Shown: positions 1-9,885 of the stretch, in pieces
Position numbering within the stretch: the stretch's first letter is position 1
Layout of the letters: each line of letters begins with the position of its first letter
DNA from: Ophiosphaerella korrae
Taxonomy: Eukaryota > Ascomycota > Dothideomycetes > Pleosporales > Phaeosphaeriaceae
Assembly (NCBI GenBank): GCA_028456385.1
Contig: JALNQF010000796.1
Span: 1-13,962, forward strand
Direction of reading: 5' to 3'
Length of the DNA: 13,962 nucleotides
Position numbers and translations under genes: made by a program
The notes under the pieces: model-generated
Database searches by the model: none
What the model saw: the letters and a program-made list of their open reading frames with translations, nothing else
Told to the model about the DNA's origin: nothing

Positions 1-400
1 TTAGCTTAGTTATTTTCTATATATTGTAGTACGATAAAAAATTTATAAATATTAAAAACTAAATAAAGTAAAAAAGTAGTAAATGTAAAAAATAGTAGTT
101 TATTATATTAAAGTATTTTAAGTAAAATAATAATAGATAAAGTATTAAAAAATAAAAAAAATATATAAAGAATATATAAAGTAGTATAAGAAATTAGAAA
201 TTAAAAAAGTTAAAAAGTAAAGAACTATATTAAAGTATTTAAGAAAAAAGAATCTATTAAAAATAATAAAATATAATAATTTAGTAAAAAAGTTTAATTA
301 AGTTTTATAGTTATAAGTAAAATAAGAAAAATATAAAATAGATATATATTAAGTAATAATTTAGAGATTAAAAAAGAAATAAAAAAAGAAATATAAATTA
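1..400. repeat. RIP-mutated dispersed repeat, copy 1 (window edge)
   Basis: This C-poor, A/G-rich stretch is colinear with 13563-13962 in the same orientation. Both begin TTAGCTTAGTTATTTTCTAT and later share AAACTAA/AAACTAAGTAAAG, ATATATAAAGAATA, ATAATTTAGTAA and AAGTAAAATAAG in the same order, with scattered differences and small indels. The two copies are about 13.56 kb apart. The family is unrecognised. C is nearly missing from the plus strand, as expected if a purine-rich strand lost its CpA sites. The copy begins at base 1, so the left end of the element lies outside the window or coincides with its edge. Confidence 0.75.
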
Positions 401-620
401 TAAAGAAAATTAATTTAAAAAAGAAAAAAAAAATAAAAAAAAAGTATAAAAAAGTAGTAAAGTAAAGTTAAGATAGTAAATTAAATTAAATTAATAAAGT
501 AAAATAAAAAAAAGTAATAAGAAAAGTAGTAAATAAATAAAAAGAGTTTAAAGATAAAGAATATAAAAGTAAAAAATATAAAATAAAAAATATAGTAGTA
601 AAAAAAAGAAAAAAAAAGAA
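401..620. other. C-poor, A-rich low-complexity tract
   Basis: The sequence is made of A-runs broken by GTA, TAG and AAAG, with almost no C and no readable frame. It continues the composition of the repeat at 1-400 and is probably its continuation. No gene or structured element can be supported here. Confidence 0.6.
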
Positions 621-641
621 AACTTATAACTTATAACTTAT
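621..641. repeat. 7-bp tandem run, three units
   Basis: Three perfect tandem units of AACTTAT lie at the junction between the A-rich tract and the tandem-array cluster. Confidence 0.85.
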
Positions 642-662
642 AAGAAACTCGAGATATAAATA

Positions 663-820
663 GTAAGATAAGTTAAGCCTAGATATAAGTATAATAAATA
701 TAAAGAGTAAAATAAGTTAAGCTTAAGTATAAGTATAAAAGATATAAAAAGTAAAATAGATTAAGCCTAAATATAAGTATAGTAGATATAGATATTAAAA
801 GTAAGATAAGTTAAACCTAA
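663..820. repeat. 44-50-bp tandem array, about 3.4 units
   Basis: Units start at 663, 707, 751 and 801, giving lengths of 44, 44 and 50 bp and a 20-bp partial unit. Each begins GTAARATARRTTAARCYTAA and continues with TATAAGTATA. The third unit is longer through an extra GATATA-like insertion. Differences between units are mostly C/T and G/A, consistent with mutation of an originally more uniform array. Confidence 0.8.
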
Positions 821-984
821 TAACTATAGTTTACTTAATTCTTAGTAGGAATCGAGTTTAAAGAGGACTATACGCACCCTTAGCTAATTCCTAGGAATAC
901 TAGTTACTATTATAAAAACACTACCTACTCTTATTACTATTATAAAAATACTACCTACTATAGTATATATAAGAAACTAGTTAC
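821..984. other. Gene-free spacer with two copies of the dispersed motif
   Basis: No readable frame is visible. The stretch holds two tandem copies of the dispersed motif, at 903-926 and 933-956 (period 30 bp), then leads directly into the 17-bp minisatellite. Confidence 0.6.
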
Positions 985-1270
985 GCTAGAAAATAGGTTA
1001 TGTAGCTAGAAAATAAGTTGCGCTAGGAAATAGGTTACGCTAGGAAATAGGTTGCGCTACTAGGAAATAGGTTTCGCTAGGAAATAGGTTTTGCTAGGAA
1101 ATAGGTTTTACTAGGAAATAGGTTGCACTACTAGGAAATAGGTTTTACTAGGAAATAGGTTACGCTACTAGGAAATAGGTTTTACTAGGAAATAGGTTAC
1201 GCTACTAGAAAATAGGTTTTACTAGAAAACAGGTTACGCTACTAAGAAATAGGTTACTCTAGGAAATTAG
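985..1270. repeat. 17/20-bp minisatellite with 37-bp higher-order units
   Basis: About 16 units of CTAGGAAATAGGTTACG occur, either 17 bp or 20 bp long; the 20-bp form carries an extra CTA. In the right part (about 1128-1245) a 17-bp unit ending in TTTTA alternates with a 20-bp unit ending in TTACG, giving a 37-bp higher-order repeat present about three times. The position after GGTT is the variable one (ACG, GCG, TCG, TTG, TTA, GCA). G-rich on the plus strand. No coding meaning is apparent. Confidence 0.9.
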
Positions 1271-1492
1271 TTTTAGTAATATATAAAGTATTATTTAGAA
1301 CTTAGTAGATTATTTAAATCTATACTTAAGGTTAGCCTTATAATAGGTAGGACTATTACTATTATAAGAACGCTACCCCTTATAGATATCTTACGTAAAC
1401 TCCCTCTCTTAAGTAGAGCTACTACTATTATATAATTAATAGCGCTTTTATCTTATAATATACTAATAAAATAGCTATACTTAATAGATAGT
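1271..1492. other. Gene-free spacer between two tandem arrays
   Basis: It contains one copy of the dispersed motif at about 1355-1378 and otherwise RIP-like TpA-rich sequence. I see no gene in it. Confidence 0.5.
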
Positions 1493-1852
1493 TAAATAAT
1501 CTATAGATAAGTTTTAACGTAACTAGAAGTTAAAAACTTATAACTTTACCTAAAATATCCTTGTAGGTTAATAATACTAGACACTTAAATAATCTATAGT
1601 TAAGTTCTAATACGACTAGAAGTTAAAAACTTGTAACTTTGCCTAAAATATTCTTGTAAGTTAATAATACTAGACACTTAAATAACCTATAGTTAAGTAC
1701 TAACGTAACTAGAAGTTAAAAACTTGTAACTTTACCTAAAATATTCTTATAGGTTAATAATACTAGATACTTAAATAATCTATAGTTAAGTGCTAACGTA
1801 ACTAAAAGTTAAAAACTTATAACTTTACCTAAAATATCCTTACAAGTTAATA
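1493..1852. repeat. 93-bp tandem array, four units
   Basis: Units start at 1493, 1586, 1679 and 1772, exactly 93 bp apart; the last is slightly short. Each starts TAAATAAYCTATAG, carries AAGTTAAAAACTT near the middle and ends AATACTAGAYACT. Differences are mainly transitions, with a variable base after TAAGT (T, T, A, G) as an exception. Constant period without indels suggests fairly recent duplication before or during mutation. The AAGTTTT/AAAACTT content gives each unit a short self-complementary core. Confidence 0.92.
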
Positions 1853-2083
1853 GGACGAAGATAAGATTTAGTTACTCTTGTAGTCGCCTACTAGCTAATA
1901 TCTAGCTACGTACTTACGTAATAAGTTTATATAGATATAAGAAAACTACTCCTTATATATATCTTATATAAGCTTACTTCTTTTAAGTAAAGTAGTTACT
2001 ATTATAAAAACAATATACTCTATAGATATACTAGACTTAGTATATATATAAGTAACTAATTACTATATATATAGTCTCTATCT
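1853..2083. other. Spacer with one dispersed motif copy
   Basis: AT-rich sequence with no readable frame, probably the 3-prime flank of the minus-strand decayed ORF. It carries a dispersed-motif copy at 1995-2018. Confidence 0.5.
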
Positions 2084-3778
2084 TTAACAACGCTGTTTTT
2101 ATCTAACCTATCTTCTACCTCCTTAATTCTCTAAATAAGAGACTAACTAGAAGCTAACCTAAGAAAGATATTAGTATATAAAAAAGCACTCTAGATTAAA
2201 AACCTACCTATTAAATAAAGATAAGAGGCTATTACTATAATACTAATTAAACTATTCTAAGAATAGAAACTTAGCTAGTAGCGCACACTCCTTAATAAAC
2301 GCAAAGAATAAGGGCTTAATTTAGTTTACTATAGCTATAATATCTTAGTTATACTCTACTAGTATTTTAATCTACTATCTAACGCGTTCCTACGTAAGCC
2401 TTTTAAACTAGGTATTTACTCCTAAACTCTTTAGTAATAAACTAAATACCCCTATAGTTTTAAAACGTCGCTTAATAATATTCTACTTTTTTCTCTAATC
2501 TAATAATAATCTAAACTCTTTGTATAGGTTGCTATCGTCTTTTTTATTAGGAACATAGCTATTATCTAACTTAAATACTACGTAGAATAGGTAGTCCTTT
2601 GCAATAAAACTATACTATACTCCCCTTATACCTATACCCTTATCTATTTTATAGATTTCTAGTTTAAGCTTTGTAAACTCCTTATATAGTATATCTAATT
2701 TCTACTACTATTATTTTTTTTCTATAAAGCTCTTAATTTAACTCTTTTATATATTAACTAACTTATATTTAAAGGTTTCCTATTATAATATAGTAAGACC
2801 TATAGTATTAAGTCTATCTCTATCTATATACTAAGATAGTATAACCTAAGTACTTATTAATTTACTTAGTTATCCTTTAGTAGCGTATACCTATATAGCT
2901 AATATATTACAAGCTAAGACAACTTATTAAAATTGTTTCTTAGCCTTACAATACTAGCGTCGCTACCTAGTAATAATTACTTACTAGTCTTTAAATATTT
3001 GTCTTAAGCTAACTACTTTTATATTTAAGATTATCTAAGTAACTATATCTACACCTATGCGTAGGAAACGCTTTATAAAGTTCCTATACTATTATTACTT
3101 ATTTATAAGTATAACTAGAGCTTTTACTACTACTATATCCTATATATTAGCTATAGTTTGTATAAGAGCTAGGTTTATCTTCTTAACTAAAGCCTTATTT
3201 ACTTCTTATATAGTTTTCTCTTTTAGAGCTTACTTTCTCTTTTTACTAAGAGTATTTGTAATATTAAAGTTACTTATTATTAATTTAATTAGAGAAGAAG
3301 GCTACTAGTTATACTTAATATATATAGTATTACTCTCTTATAGAGTACTTTGTTCTAGTATAAGATTATTATAGATATACTAGATTTACTAGACTAGTTT
3401 TCTATAGTTTATATTTCTATAAATCTATACTAGGGCTTAGTAAAGAGTCTATATAAAAAAGCCTTGTATAGAGTTAAACTTATCTAGAATAGTACTATAG
3501 ATTACTAAGTTAGAATTTAATAACGTATTAGTAATAGCTAGTATAGCTATAGCTTATATATTATTGTTAGAGATATTAGAGTAAGGAAATAAAATAGTTG
3601 TTAGCTTATCTATAGTAAATACGCTAGTAATAAATAAGTAAAAATACTAGATAGTATAATAAAGGGAGTATTAGAGTTAGGATTAATTTATTATTACTAC
3701 CTAGTAAAACAATTTGCTAACCTAATATAGTCTAACCTAAAGTATACTAGATTTAAACCTTCTCCTAAACTTAAAATA
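2084..3778 (-). pseudogene. RIP-inactivated ORF of unknown family, divergent from the helicase
   Basis: I do not recognise this gene. On the minus strand one frame stays protein-like from near 3778 to about 2084 (up to 565 codons) with no frameshift detected by eye, interrupted only by TAA and TAG. Readable stretches include YKEFTKLKLEIYKIDKG (about 2690-2640), DNSYVPNKKDDSNLYKEF (2566-2513) and IKECALLAKFLFLE (about 2300-2257). It is rich in Lys, Leu and Ile with many ATA codons, several of which were probably ATG. The start is unclear; ATA at 3745-3743 is one candidate. The end is placed at TAA 2086-2084, after which the sequence stops looking coding. It lies head-to-head with the helicase remnant, with well under 200 bp between the likely starts, so the two may have shared a promoter. 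I see no catalytic motif; it could be a transposon-encoded or subtelomeric hypothetical protein. Confidence 0.6.
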
Positions 3779-3837
3779 TAGAAGCGCGCCTATAAAAATT
3801 CTATACTACCTTACTTAATACTTAAGTTTTTAGTGTT

Positions 3838-6800
3838 ATACCTATTATTATAGATATTACTAGTTATATCTTTATTAAACCTCGACCTAGCTATAGGGTA
3901 GTAATCTATAAATACTACTAGTATACCTTCTAACTAGCTAAAGTTACGTAGTACTTTACCTCTAGATATATAGACTATACTACCTAGGAAGAGTAAGAAG
4001 CTCTTTAAGATTATATTAATACTTAAATAGTTAATTTATACAAAAATATAGATAAAATTCTAATCCTAACTAAACTATATTCCTTTATTAATAGCCTAAG
4101 AATATACTTAAACTTATTAAAGTATAATCTATATAGCTATATTATAATAGGTAAAAGTAAGGTAGATAATATAAAAGTATACCTTAGAGAGTATAGAATC
4201 TTAGTACCCTAAAATAAATAGTAGGCTAAGAGGGCTATATAGTAGAGTACTTATTAGACTTCTATTACTAGTTAATAGTTTTTTAAGAGAGCTAGTATTT
4301 TAACCTATACTATAAAATACTTTAAGGTGTACAACCTAAGTATACTACTTTCTACGTAAGTAGTCTAGTAATATAATATAGATATTCTAATCGATCTAGT
4401 ATTACTTGTAGAGGGTAGCGCCTAAAATAAAACTTCTCTACCTCTTACTACTACTATTAGCTTATTAGAAGCTTAGCTTAAAGACGTAGAGACTACTATT
4501 ATAGTAGAAGAGTTATTAGTAAATATAATAGTTTTACTTACTTCTAACTACTAAACTAATCTATATCTTAAATATATATAATTTTAGTAGTATTTAGAGG
4601 TATTAGAATAGAGCTAGGCTTATAAATACATTATACTAACTATCTCCCTAGTACTATAGTATCTAAAAGATACTATAAAAAGAGTAATATTAGTATATTA
4701 ATATATAATAGCGCGTATACTACACTAGGCTTATATCTAAGCTATATAGGAATACTTTTAATACGTACTAGTATCTCCTCTTATCTTATATCTTAGATTT
4801 AATAACAAGTATAGTATTACTATAGTATAGATTTTTATATTTTTCTACTAGGTTCTATCTTAATATCTACTATATCCTACTATCTTTTATATATTAAAGT
4901 AGTAACTTAGTATATAGGCTGTAATTAAAGCGCACCTTACTAGCTTAGATAAGTTCTTAGTAGTAGATACTTAGTATAAGAGAACTTAAATAACGCTATT
5001 TAAAGAGAAATACTACAAATTCTAGCTATTGTTAATTAAATAAATAAATCTAAACTACGACTTTAACCTTAGTCTTATTATAGCGCTAGTATTTATCGCT
5101 ATTAATATAAATACTAACTAATTCTAAGAGGTATATAACTTCGCAATAGACTACTTAGTAGTTAAGAAATATATACGTATAGCTACATGCTACAAATTCT
5201 ATAGTAATAGTAACTAGAATAGTTAGAAATAAGACTATTCTATCTTTAATAAGCTAAGTATAAATCTAACTAAAGCTTATAGTCTTATTATACAATAGGA
5301 TAAAACTAAGGTAAAGTACGTAGTAGATAAAGAGTTAGCTTGTGCTAAAAATATAGGCTTTAAGGTATAGATTTACTATTACTTTACGACTAAGTTTTTA
5401 ACCTCTATTAGATAGGTTACTACTACTATACACTATATCGTAAAGTTCTAATATAGTTATATACTTAATGCGTTTATCTAATAAAATAGTACTACTATTA
5501 CTATACGCTATATTACTATATTATTTAAGTAGTATATACGTATAGTATAGGAATAGTATAAAAAAGTAAAGGGTATACTTAGTAATATCTTGTATATCTA
5601 GTAATACGCTAACCTTCTCGCTATTCTATAAGAAGAGATTGTCTATAACCTAGCTAATACTAAACTAGGCTATACGCCCTTCTCTATTAAGTAACTACCT
5701 CTAGCTTATAGAAGTAGTTTTATTAGTAAATAGATAGTCTAAGTAATATAGTCTAAGAGGCTAAATCTACTTGCTATTAAGGACTTAAGTAATATTAACT
5801 AAATTTAACGTTACTACTATAAAGTATAAGAGTTCCTTAATATCTTTTTCCTCCTTATTTACTTTATAAGTAGCTAGCTAGGACGCCTTATAGAGATCCT
5901 TAGTATCTAGGTATAGAATATAGTTAAGAATAGTATTTACAACCTATTTATATTTAATAGGCTAGTTATAGTTATCTCTTAATACTATAAAGGGTATAAT
6001 TAAGATAAGTTATTAAAAGTAATCTACTACTTCCTCTCTTACTAGATTAGTAGACTACTTATATACTATCTCTAGCTAGTATAGCTATTTTACGTAGCTA
6101 TTACTAGTAACTAGGAGATTTATAGTATATTTTTAGCGTACTACTAGGCCTAGAGTATATTTCTCTAGTTAAATAAAAACAAAGAGTAGTATATAGAATT
6201 AACTACGTTTACTAAAAAGATAAAAGACGCTATACTACTCTATCTAGACTAGGCTATTAGACTAAGTATAATGCGCTATCTACTTATTACTTTTAGGCGC
6301 AGCTAGGACTAAAGTAAATAAAAGAAACTAGTTACTCTTACACTAAAAGAAGTAGAAGAATCCCTTACTAGTATTAATAAGAAAACTACTAAGAAGTAGT
6401 CTAGATATACTACTAATACTAGGAAAGAGATTTATATAGTAGAAATAGCACTTTAGTTTTATTCTCCTAGTAGTAGTACCCTTATATTCTAGAAGATATT
6501 ATAATAATAGTACGACAATATAAGTTTTAGAGCACCTAAGGTTAAGAAAACTACTACGTATAACGCGCTTAGTATTTAACGCGTAGGAAGAGGTAATATT
6601 AATATTAAACAAGTCCTACGCGCTAATTTTAGCCCTGTTACTAACTTCTAAAGTTAACAGCGTAGAGTAATTAAGAGTATAATAGCGGGTAAGGTAGTAG
6701 TATCTTATATTACAGGAACTAGAAGTAAAAAGAGTCTAACTTTCTTACTTCTTACCCTTTATAATAGGTATAGGTAGACTATACTAGTTATACTACTTAT

Positions 6801-8754
6801 ATCTCTACGTTTTAACTTAATATGCTAATACAAAGAGTACTTAATATTATCTTCTATTTTTAGGACCTCTAATTTTAATAAGACTATATAGGTAATTTTT
6901 ATTATACTAGAATATCTTAGTAGGAAAACCTTTATCGCCCTAGTAAACTAACTATAGGATTTAGGGGGCCTAGAGCGTATAGTAGTAGATAAGTATTATT
7001 ATATTATCCTACTTAACTATAAATATTGCCCCTAACTACTTTAGATTTAAGATATAGCCTAATACGTAGTTAGCTTTATACTATTATTAGCTACTATACT
7101 AAAGGTATACAAAGTAGAGGTACTTAGGTTATTTAGTATTAAAGATACTACCTATACTTTCTACAAACCTACCTCTTAGGTAAATACACGATATAAGGTA
7201 GTAGATCTTTAGTAAGCTAAAGCTATAGTAGCTAAAGATATAGTAGCTTATATTAAGAAATAATATACAAGTATAAAGAAGATTCTTATATATATTGCGA
7301 TAACTAGATTAGCTATAGAAATTAGTACTAAGCTAGATTACTTATATTACTATAGAAAACTAAGTAAAGTAGAATAATATAGGATTTAGCTTGAATTTAG
7401 ATTATAGCTAAGTAGTATTCTTATCGTAATAACTATATTTAGTACAAGAGTTAATATACCTAATATTACGCTAGAAATTCGTTTTAGGTACCCTAATTAT
7501 CTAATAATATAGTACTAGGAGGTAGGATAGGCTAGTAGAGATAGGAGACTATATATTGTACAAATTATACTTAGTTATAGAATCTTTACTTTCTTTAGTA
7601 AACTATATAGCGTTAAGAAAGAAGTTATTAATAATATTATTAAATATAGTAGATTAAGTACGTATTATATAAGACGTCTAATTAACAAGTATTTTAATAG
7701 TAATAACTAGCGTATATATTATAAGAAATATAAAGAACTATATACTACTTATCTAAAGCTAGCTAACTTAGGCTAAACAAGCTCTAGCGTAAATAATATA
7801 CTTTAACTAATAATATAGATAGCTTTACCCTAGATAGCTTTTACTAATAAGCTAGAGGTATTAGTAATACTTACTACTTATATGTTGTTATTATTACCTA
7901 TAGATTCTAGGTAGGTAAGTACTACGTACTATAGTATACTAAGCTTACCTATACCTATTATATTAGTAACGCTACTTTATACGTCTTAACTATAAAGCTA
8001 GTCTTATACTAATAGGAGTATTAGAAGGCTTAAAGAGTATATATTACTTACTAGCTATTATAGAAAGTAGGCTATTTCTATATCTAATACTAGGCCTAGT
8101 AACTTAAGTAAGAGTAGAGAGGAGAGTACTAAGAAGGCCTACGTTACTTATACCCTTACCTAGAATTAGAGTAAGGTCTTAGACTAAAATAAAGAACGCG
8201 TATAGCTTAAATAAGTAGAACTAAAGTAGATAGCTAAATAGTAAGTATTGTACTACGTAAAGTACTATATAGATAATATACTATTTAATTACCTAAGATA
8301 GGGGTGTAATAAATATATTAACAAATTAGTTACGTAATACTAGAAAGAGTGCCTTTAAGGCAAATTAGTAGGAGGGTATTATTACTATTATAGCCTACTT
8401 ATATTAATATACAAGAAATAGATTAAACTAGAAACTAGTAAAGTAGTAAACTAGCCTAATAAATTTCTAGATTATATATATCTATTTACAATCTTTAATA
8501 TATAGGTAGTCTTCTAAGAAAAGTATATAATATTAAAGGCTTATTAGCTAACTAGAATATATAATAAAAGTAAAAAAGAGCTAGATAAGAACTAAGATAA
8601 AGACTTTACTAAGTATTTCTAGGATAGTATATAGATTAGAACTAGGAAGCTACTTAGATATATAGCGTACAACGTAAATTAGATTACTTATACTTTCTTT
8701 CTTTACTAAGATAGGATATAAGATACTATAGCTAGTAAGGGTAAAGAAAAGTAA
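3838..8754 (+). pseudogene. RIP-inactivated RecQ-like (telomere-linked type) DNA helicase
   Basis: A decayed ATP-dependent DNA helicase. The plus-strand frame from about 3838 (ATA, probably former ATG) to TAA 8752-8754 is about 1638 codons and keeps phase throughout, although dozens of codons are now TAA or TAG. Near codons 22-40 a Cys-x2-Cys...His pattern is implied, with Cys and His codons now Tyr, as in the zinc-finger-like N-terminus of fungal subtelomeric helicases. Around 5820-6300 the frame resembles the central part of that family (LGRLIEIL, YYKGYN, AIRLSIMRYLLITF). The SF2 helicase core follows at about codons 935-1240. After it come Cys-rich zinc-type segments (CxxC-like at 7741-7752; intact Cys at 8302 and 8350). 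Length fits the family. Key residues are lost (DECH reads DKYY; P-loop Gly reads Arg/Lys), so the product is dead whether or not stops are read through. Exact start and stop are uncertain. Confidence 0.85.
6646..7545 (+). other. RecQ helicase core motifs within the decayed helicase
   Basis: All in one frame. A Q-motif-like F-x-S-x-Q lies at 6646-6660. Motif I (P-loop) reads GTRSKKS at 6715-6735, where family members have GTGSGKS. Motif Ia follows around 6778-6810 (VILLISLRFNL). Motif Ib is near 6898-6915 (IILEYL for a TPEYL-type motif). Motif II reads VVDKYY at 6982-6999 for VVDECH. Motif III reads LLATIL at 7084-7101 for LSATLP. Motif V lies at 7426-7464 (ITIFSTRVNIPNI). Motif VI reads stop-EVG-stop-ASRDR at 7516-7545 for QEVGRAGRDR. 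Order and spacing are those of RecQ-family SF2 helicases. Every change from the family residues named here is explained by C-to-T or G-to-A. Confidence 0.88.
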
Positions 8755-8771
8755 GTTCTTATAACGCGAAT

Positions 8772-8855
8772 AGCCTAGTAGTATTTTTATAATAGTAATA
8801 GCCTAGTAGTACTTTCTTAATAGTAATAGTGTAGTAGTATTTTCTTAATAGTAAT
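8772..8855. repeat. 28-bp tandem repeat, three units
   Basis: Units start at 8772, 8800 and 8828. Each begins AGCCTAGTAGTA (AGTGTAGTAGTA in the third) and ends AATAGTAAT. Each unit contains the reverse-orientation dispersed motif found throughout the flanks, so this looks like local amplification of that motif directly after the helicase stop. Confidence 0.85.
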
Positions 8856-8934
8856 AACCTAACCTATATTTTATAGTACCTTTTTTTTATAGAAGTTTAT
8901 ATAAGAAATCTAGCTACTTTAGGTTTATTTATAA

Positions 8935-9003
8935 ATTAGACTACTATAATACCTAATATATATAAGGCTATTAATTATAGTATAATACTTTTATAATAGT
9001 AAC
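8935..9003. repeat. Direct duplicate, copy 1 of 2
   Basis: It shares TAGACTACTATAATACCTAA, then TATATA, a TTA/TTACTAA segment, CTATAGTATA and TTTTATAATAGTAA in the same order with 9109-9176. The spacing is about 173 bp. Each copy ends in a reverse-orientation dispersed motif, so the motif may be the end of a slightly larger repeat unit. Confidence 0.75.
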
Positions 9004-9108
9004 TATATAGTAATTTTTTATATTATACGTTTTTTTAGGGGTTTACATCGATATATAGGAGTAATACATTACACTAAGTACTTTATTTATTTTATAGCTC
9101 TTTATAAC

Positions 9109-9176
9109 CTAGACTACTATAATACCTAATATATAAAAACTTACTAACTATAGTATAGCGTTTTTATAATAGTAAT
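9109..9176. repeat. Direct duplicate, copy 2 of 2
   Basis: Second copy of the segment at 8935-9003, in the same orientation, ending in GCGTTTTTATAATAGTAAT. Differences from the first copy are a few substitutions and small indels. Confidence 0.75.
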
Positions 9177-9824
9177 AGTAATATAAGTAAATATACTAGT
9201 ACTCTTAGCGCTACTAAGAGTATTAAATTTCTTAAGTAAGTCTCTTACCTTCTTTTTATAACTATACCTACTACTACCTTTATACCTACTTACTTTACTT
9301 TAACTACTTCTCTATTAGAGCTACTTTATATAAGCTATTCTTATTAAAGTAAGAGCTTTACTATACGTAAATTACTATATTTTATATATAAACTAACTAT
9401 ATATATAGTAATTACGCTAGTAGTATAACTTTAGTTATAGGCGTAACTTTAGTTAGCTCGCTACCTACTTTATAAAATTACCTAATTTAGCTAAGCTATT
9501 ACTATTATAAAAATACTACCTTCTAGTAAGTAAGCTAATAGATCTTTATATTTTTTTATACTAGTTACTATTATAAAAACCTCTTCTATACTCTATACTA
9601 TAGATATTTCTTATAGTACTCTATATTACCTCTATCTAGATACTATATTCTAGAGAATTAGGCCGCGTAAATTCTTATTATATAAGACCTATTTAATACC
9701 TAATATAAAGGATTTAGCTATAATTCTATATAGTTAGCTAAGTTTATATATATAATAGGCCCTACTATTAGAGTATATATCTAAGTAGTACTATATTATA
9801 CTAAGGGTAATATAGCTAATTTAG

Positions 9825-9885
9825 CTAGAGAGGGGTATTTTTATAATAGTAACTAGTTACTATTATAGAAATACTACCCCTCTAG
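9825..9885. repeat. 61-bp palindrome made of two inverted dispersed motifs
   Basis: The left arm starts CTAGAGAGGGGTA and ends AATAGTAACT; the right arm starts AGTTACTATT and ends TACCCCTCTAG. The arms meet at AACTAGTT (9851-9858) with no spacer and differ only by small indels and substitutions. Transcribed RNA or single-stranded DNA from it could fold into a long hairpin. Confidence 0.85.

Larger units (their letters stand above)
8856..9824. other. Gene-free flank with dispersed motifs and a duplicated segment
   Basis: It holds dispersed-motif copies at about 8984-9003 and 9155-9176 (reverse), 9498-9521 and 9564-9581 (forward). A hairpin lies at 9198-9224: ACTCTTAG pairs with CTAAGAGT around loop CGCTA. 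A short tandem pair of TAACTTTAGTTA, 18 bp apart, is at about 9426-9456. On the minus strand 9180-9380 has a weakly protein-like frame (KKKVRDLLKKFNTL) that is too short and uncertain to call a gene. Nothing else is evident. Confidence 0.5.

Noticed and set aside
985..1270. CRISPR-like array
   Set aside because: Units are contiguous with no unique spacers; all arrays here are ordinary tandem repeats in what looks like a eukaryotic genome.
3057..3308. 83-codon plus-strand open frame
   Set aside because: It lies antisense to the decayed minus-strand ORF, whose frame is better supported across 1.7 kb. Its composition (Ile, Phe, Leu and Tyr from reversed Lys/Asn/Ile codons) is what an antisense shadow would give.
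6963..6970. TTAGGG and CCCTAA words (such as 6963, 4207 and 7031) as telomere repeats
   Set aside because: Each is isolated and most lie inside the helicase frame. No two occur in tandem, so no telomere or interstitial telomere tract is present.
8380..8400. A dispersed-motif copy inside the helicase (TATTATTACTATTATAGCCT)
   Set aside because: It matches only the ACTATTATA part, lacks the A-run and CTACC end, and fits the coding frame (a Tyr-rich segment of former Cys/His codons).
3838..8754. A ciliate-type genetic code in which TAA and TAG mean Gln, making the helicase functional
   Set aside because: The stops fall at Gln- and Trp-like positions and TGA was not seen, which would fit. But the P-loop, DEAH-box and zinc residues are also destroyed by C-to-T/G-to-A, CpA/TpG are depleted in spacers too, and the island at 10800-11460 has ordinary composition. 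RIP explains all of this.
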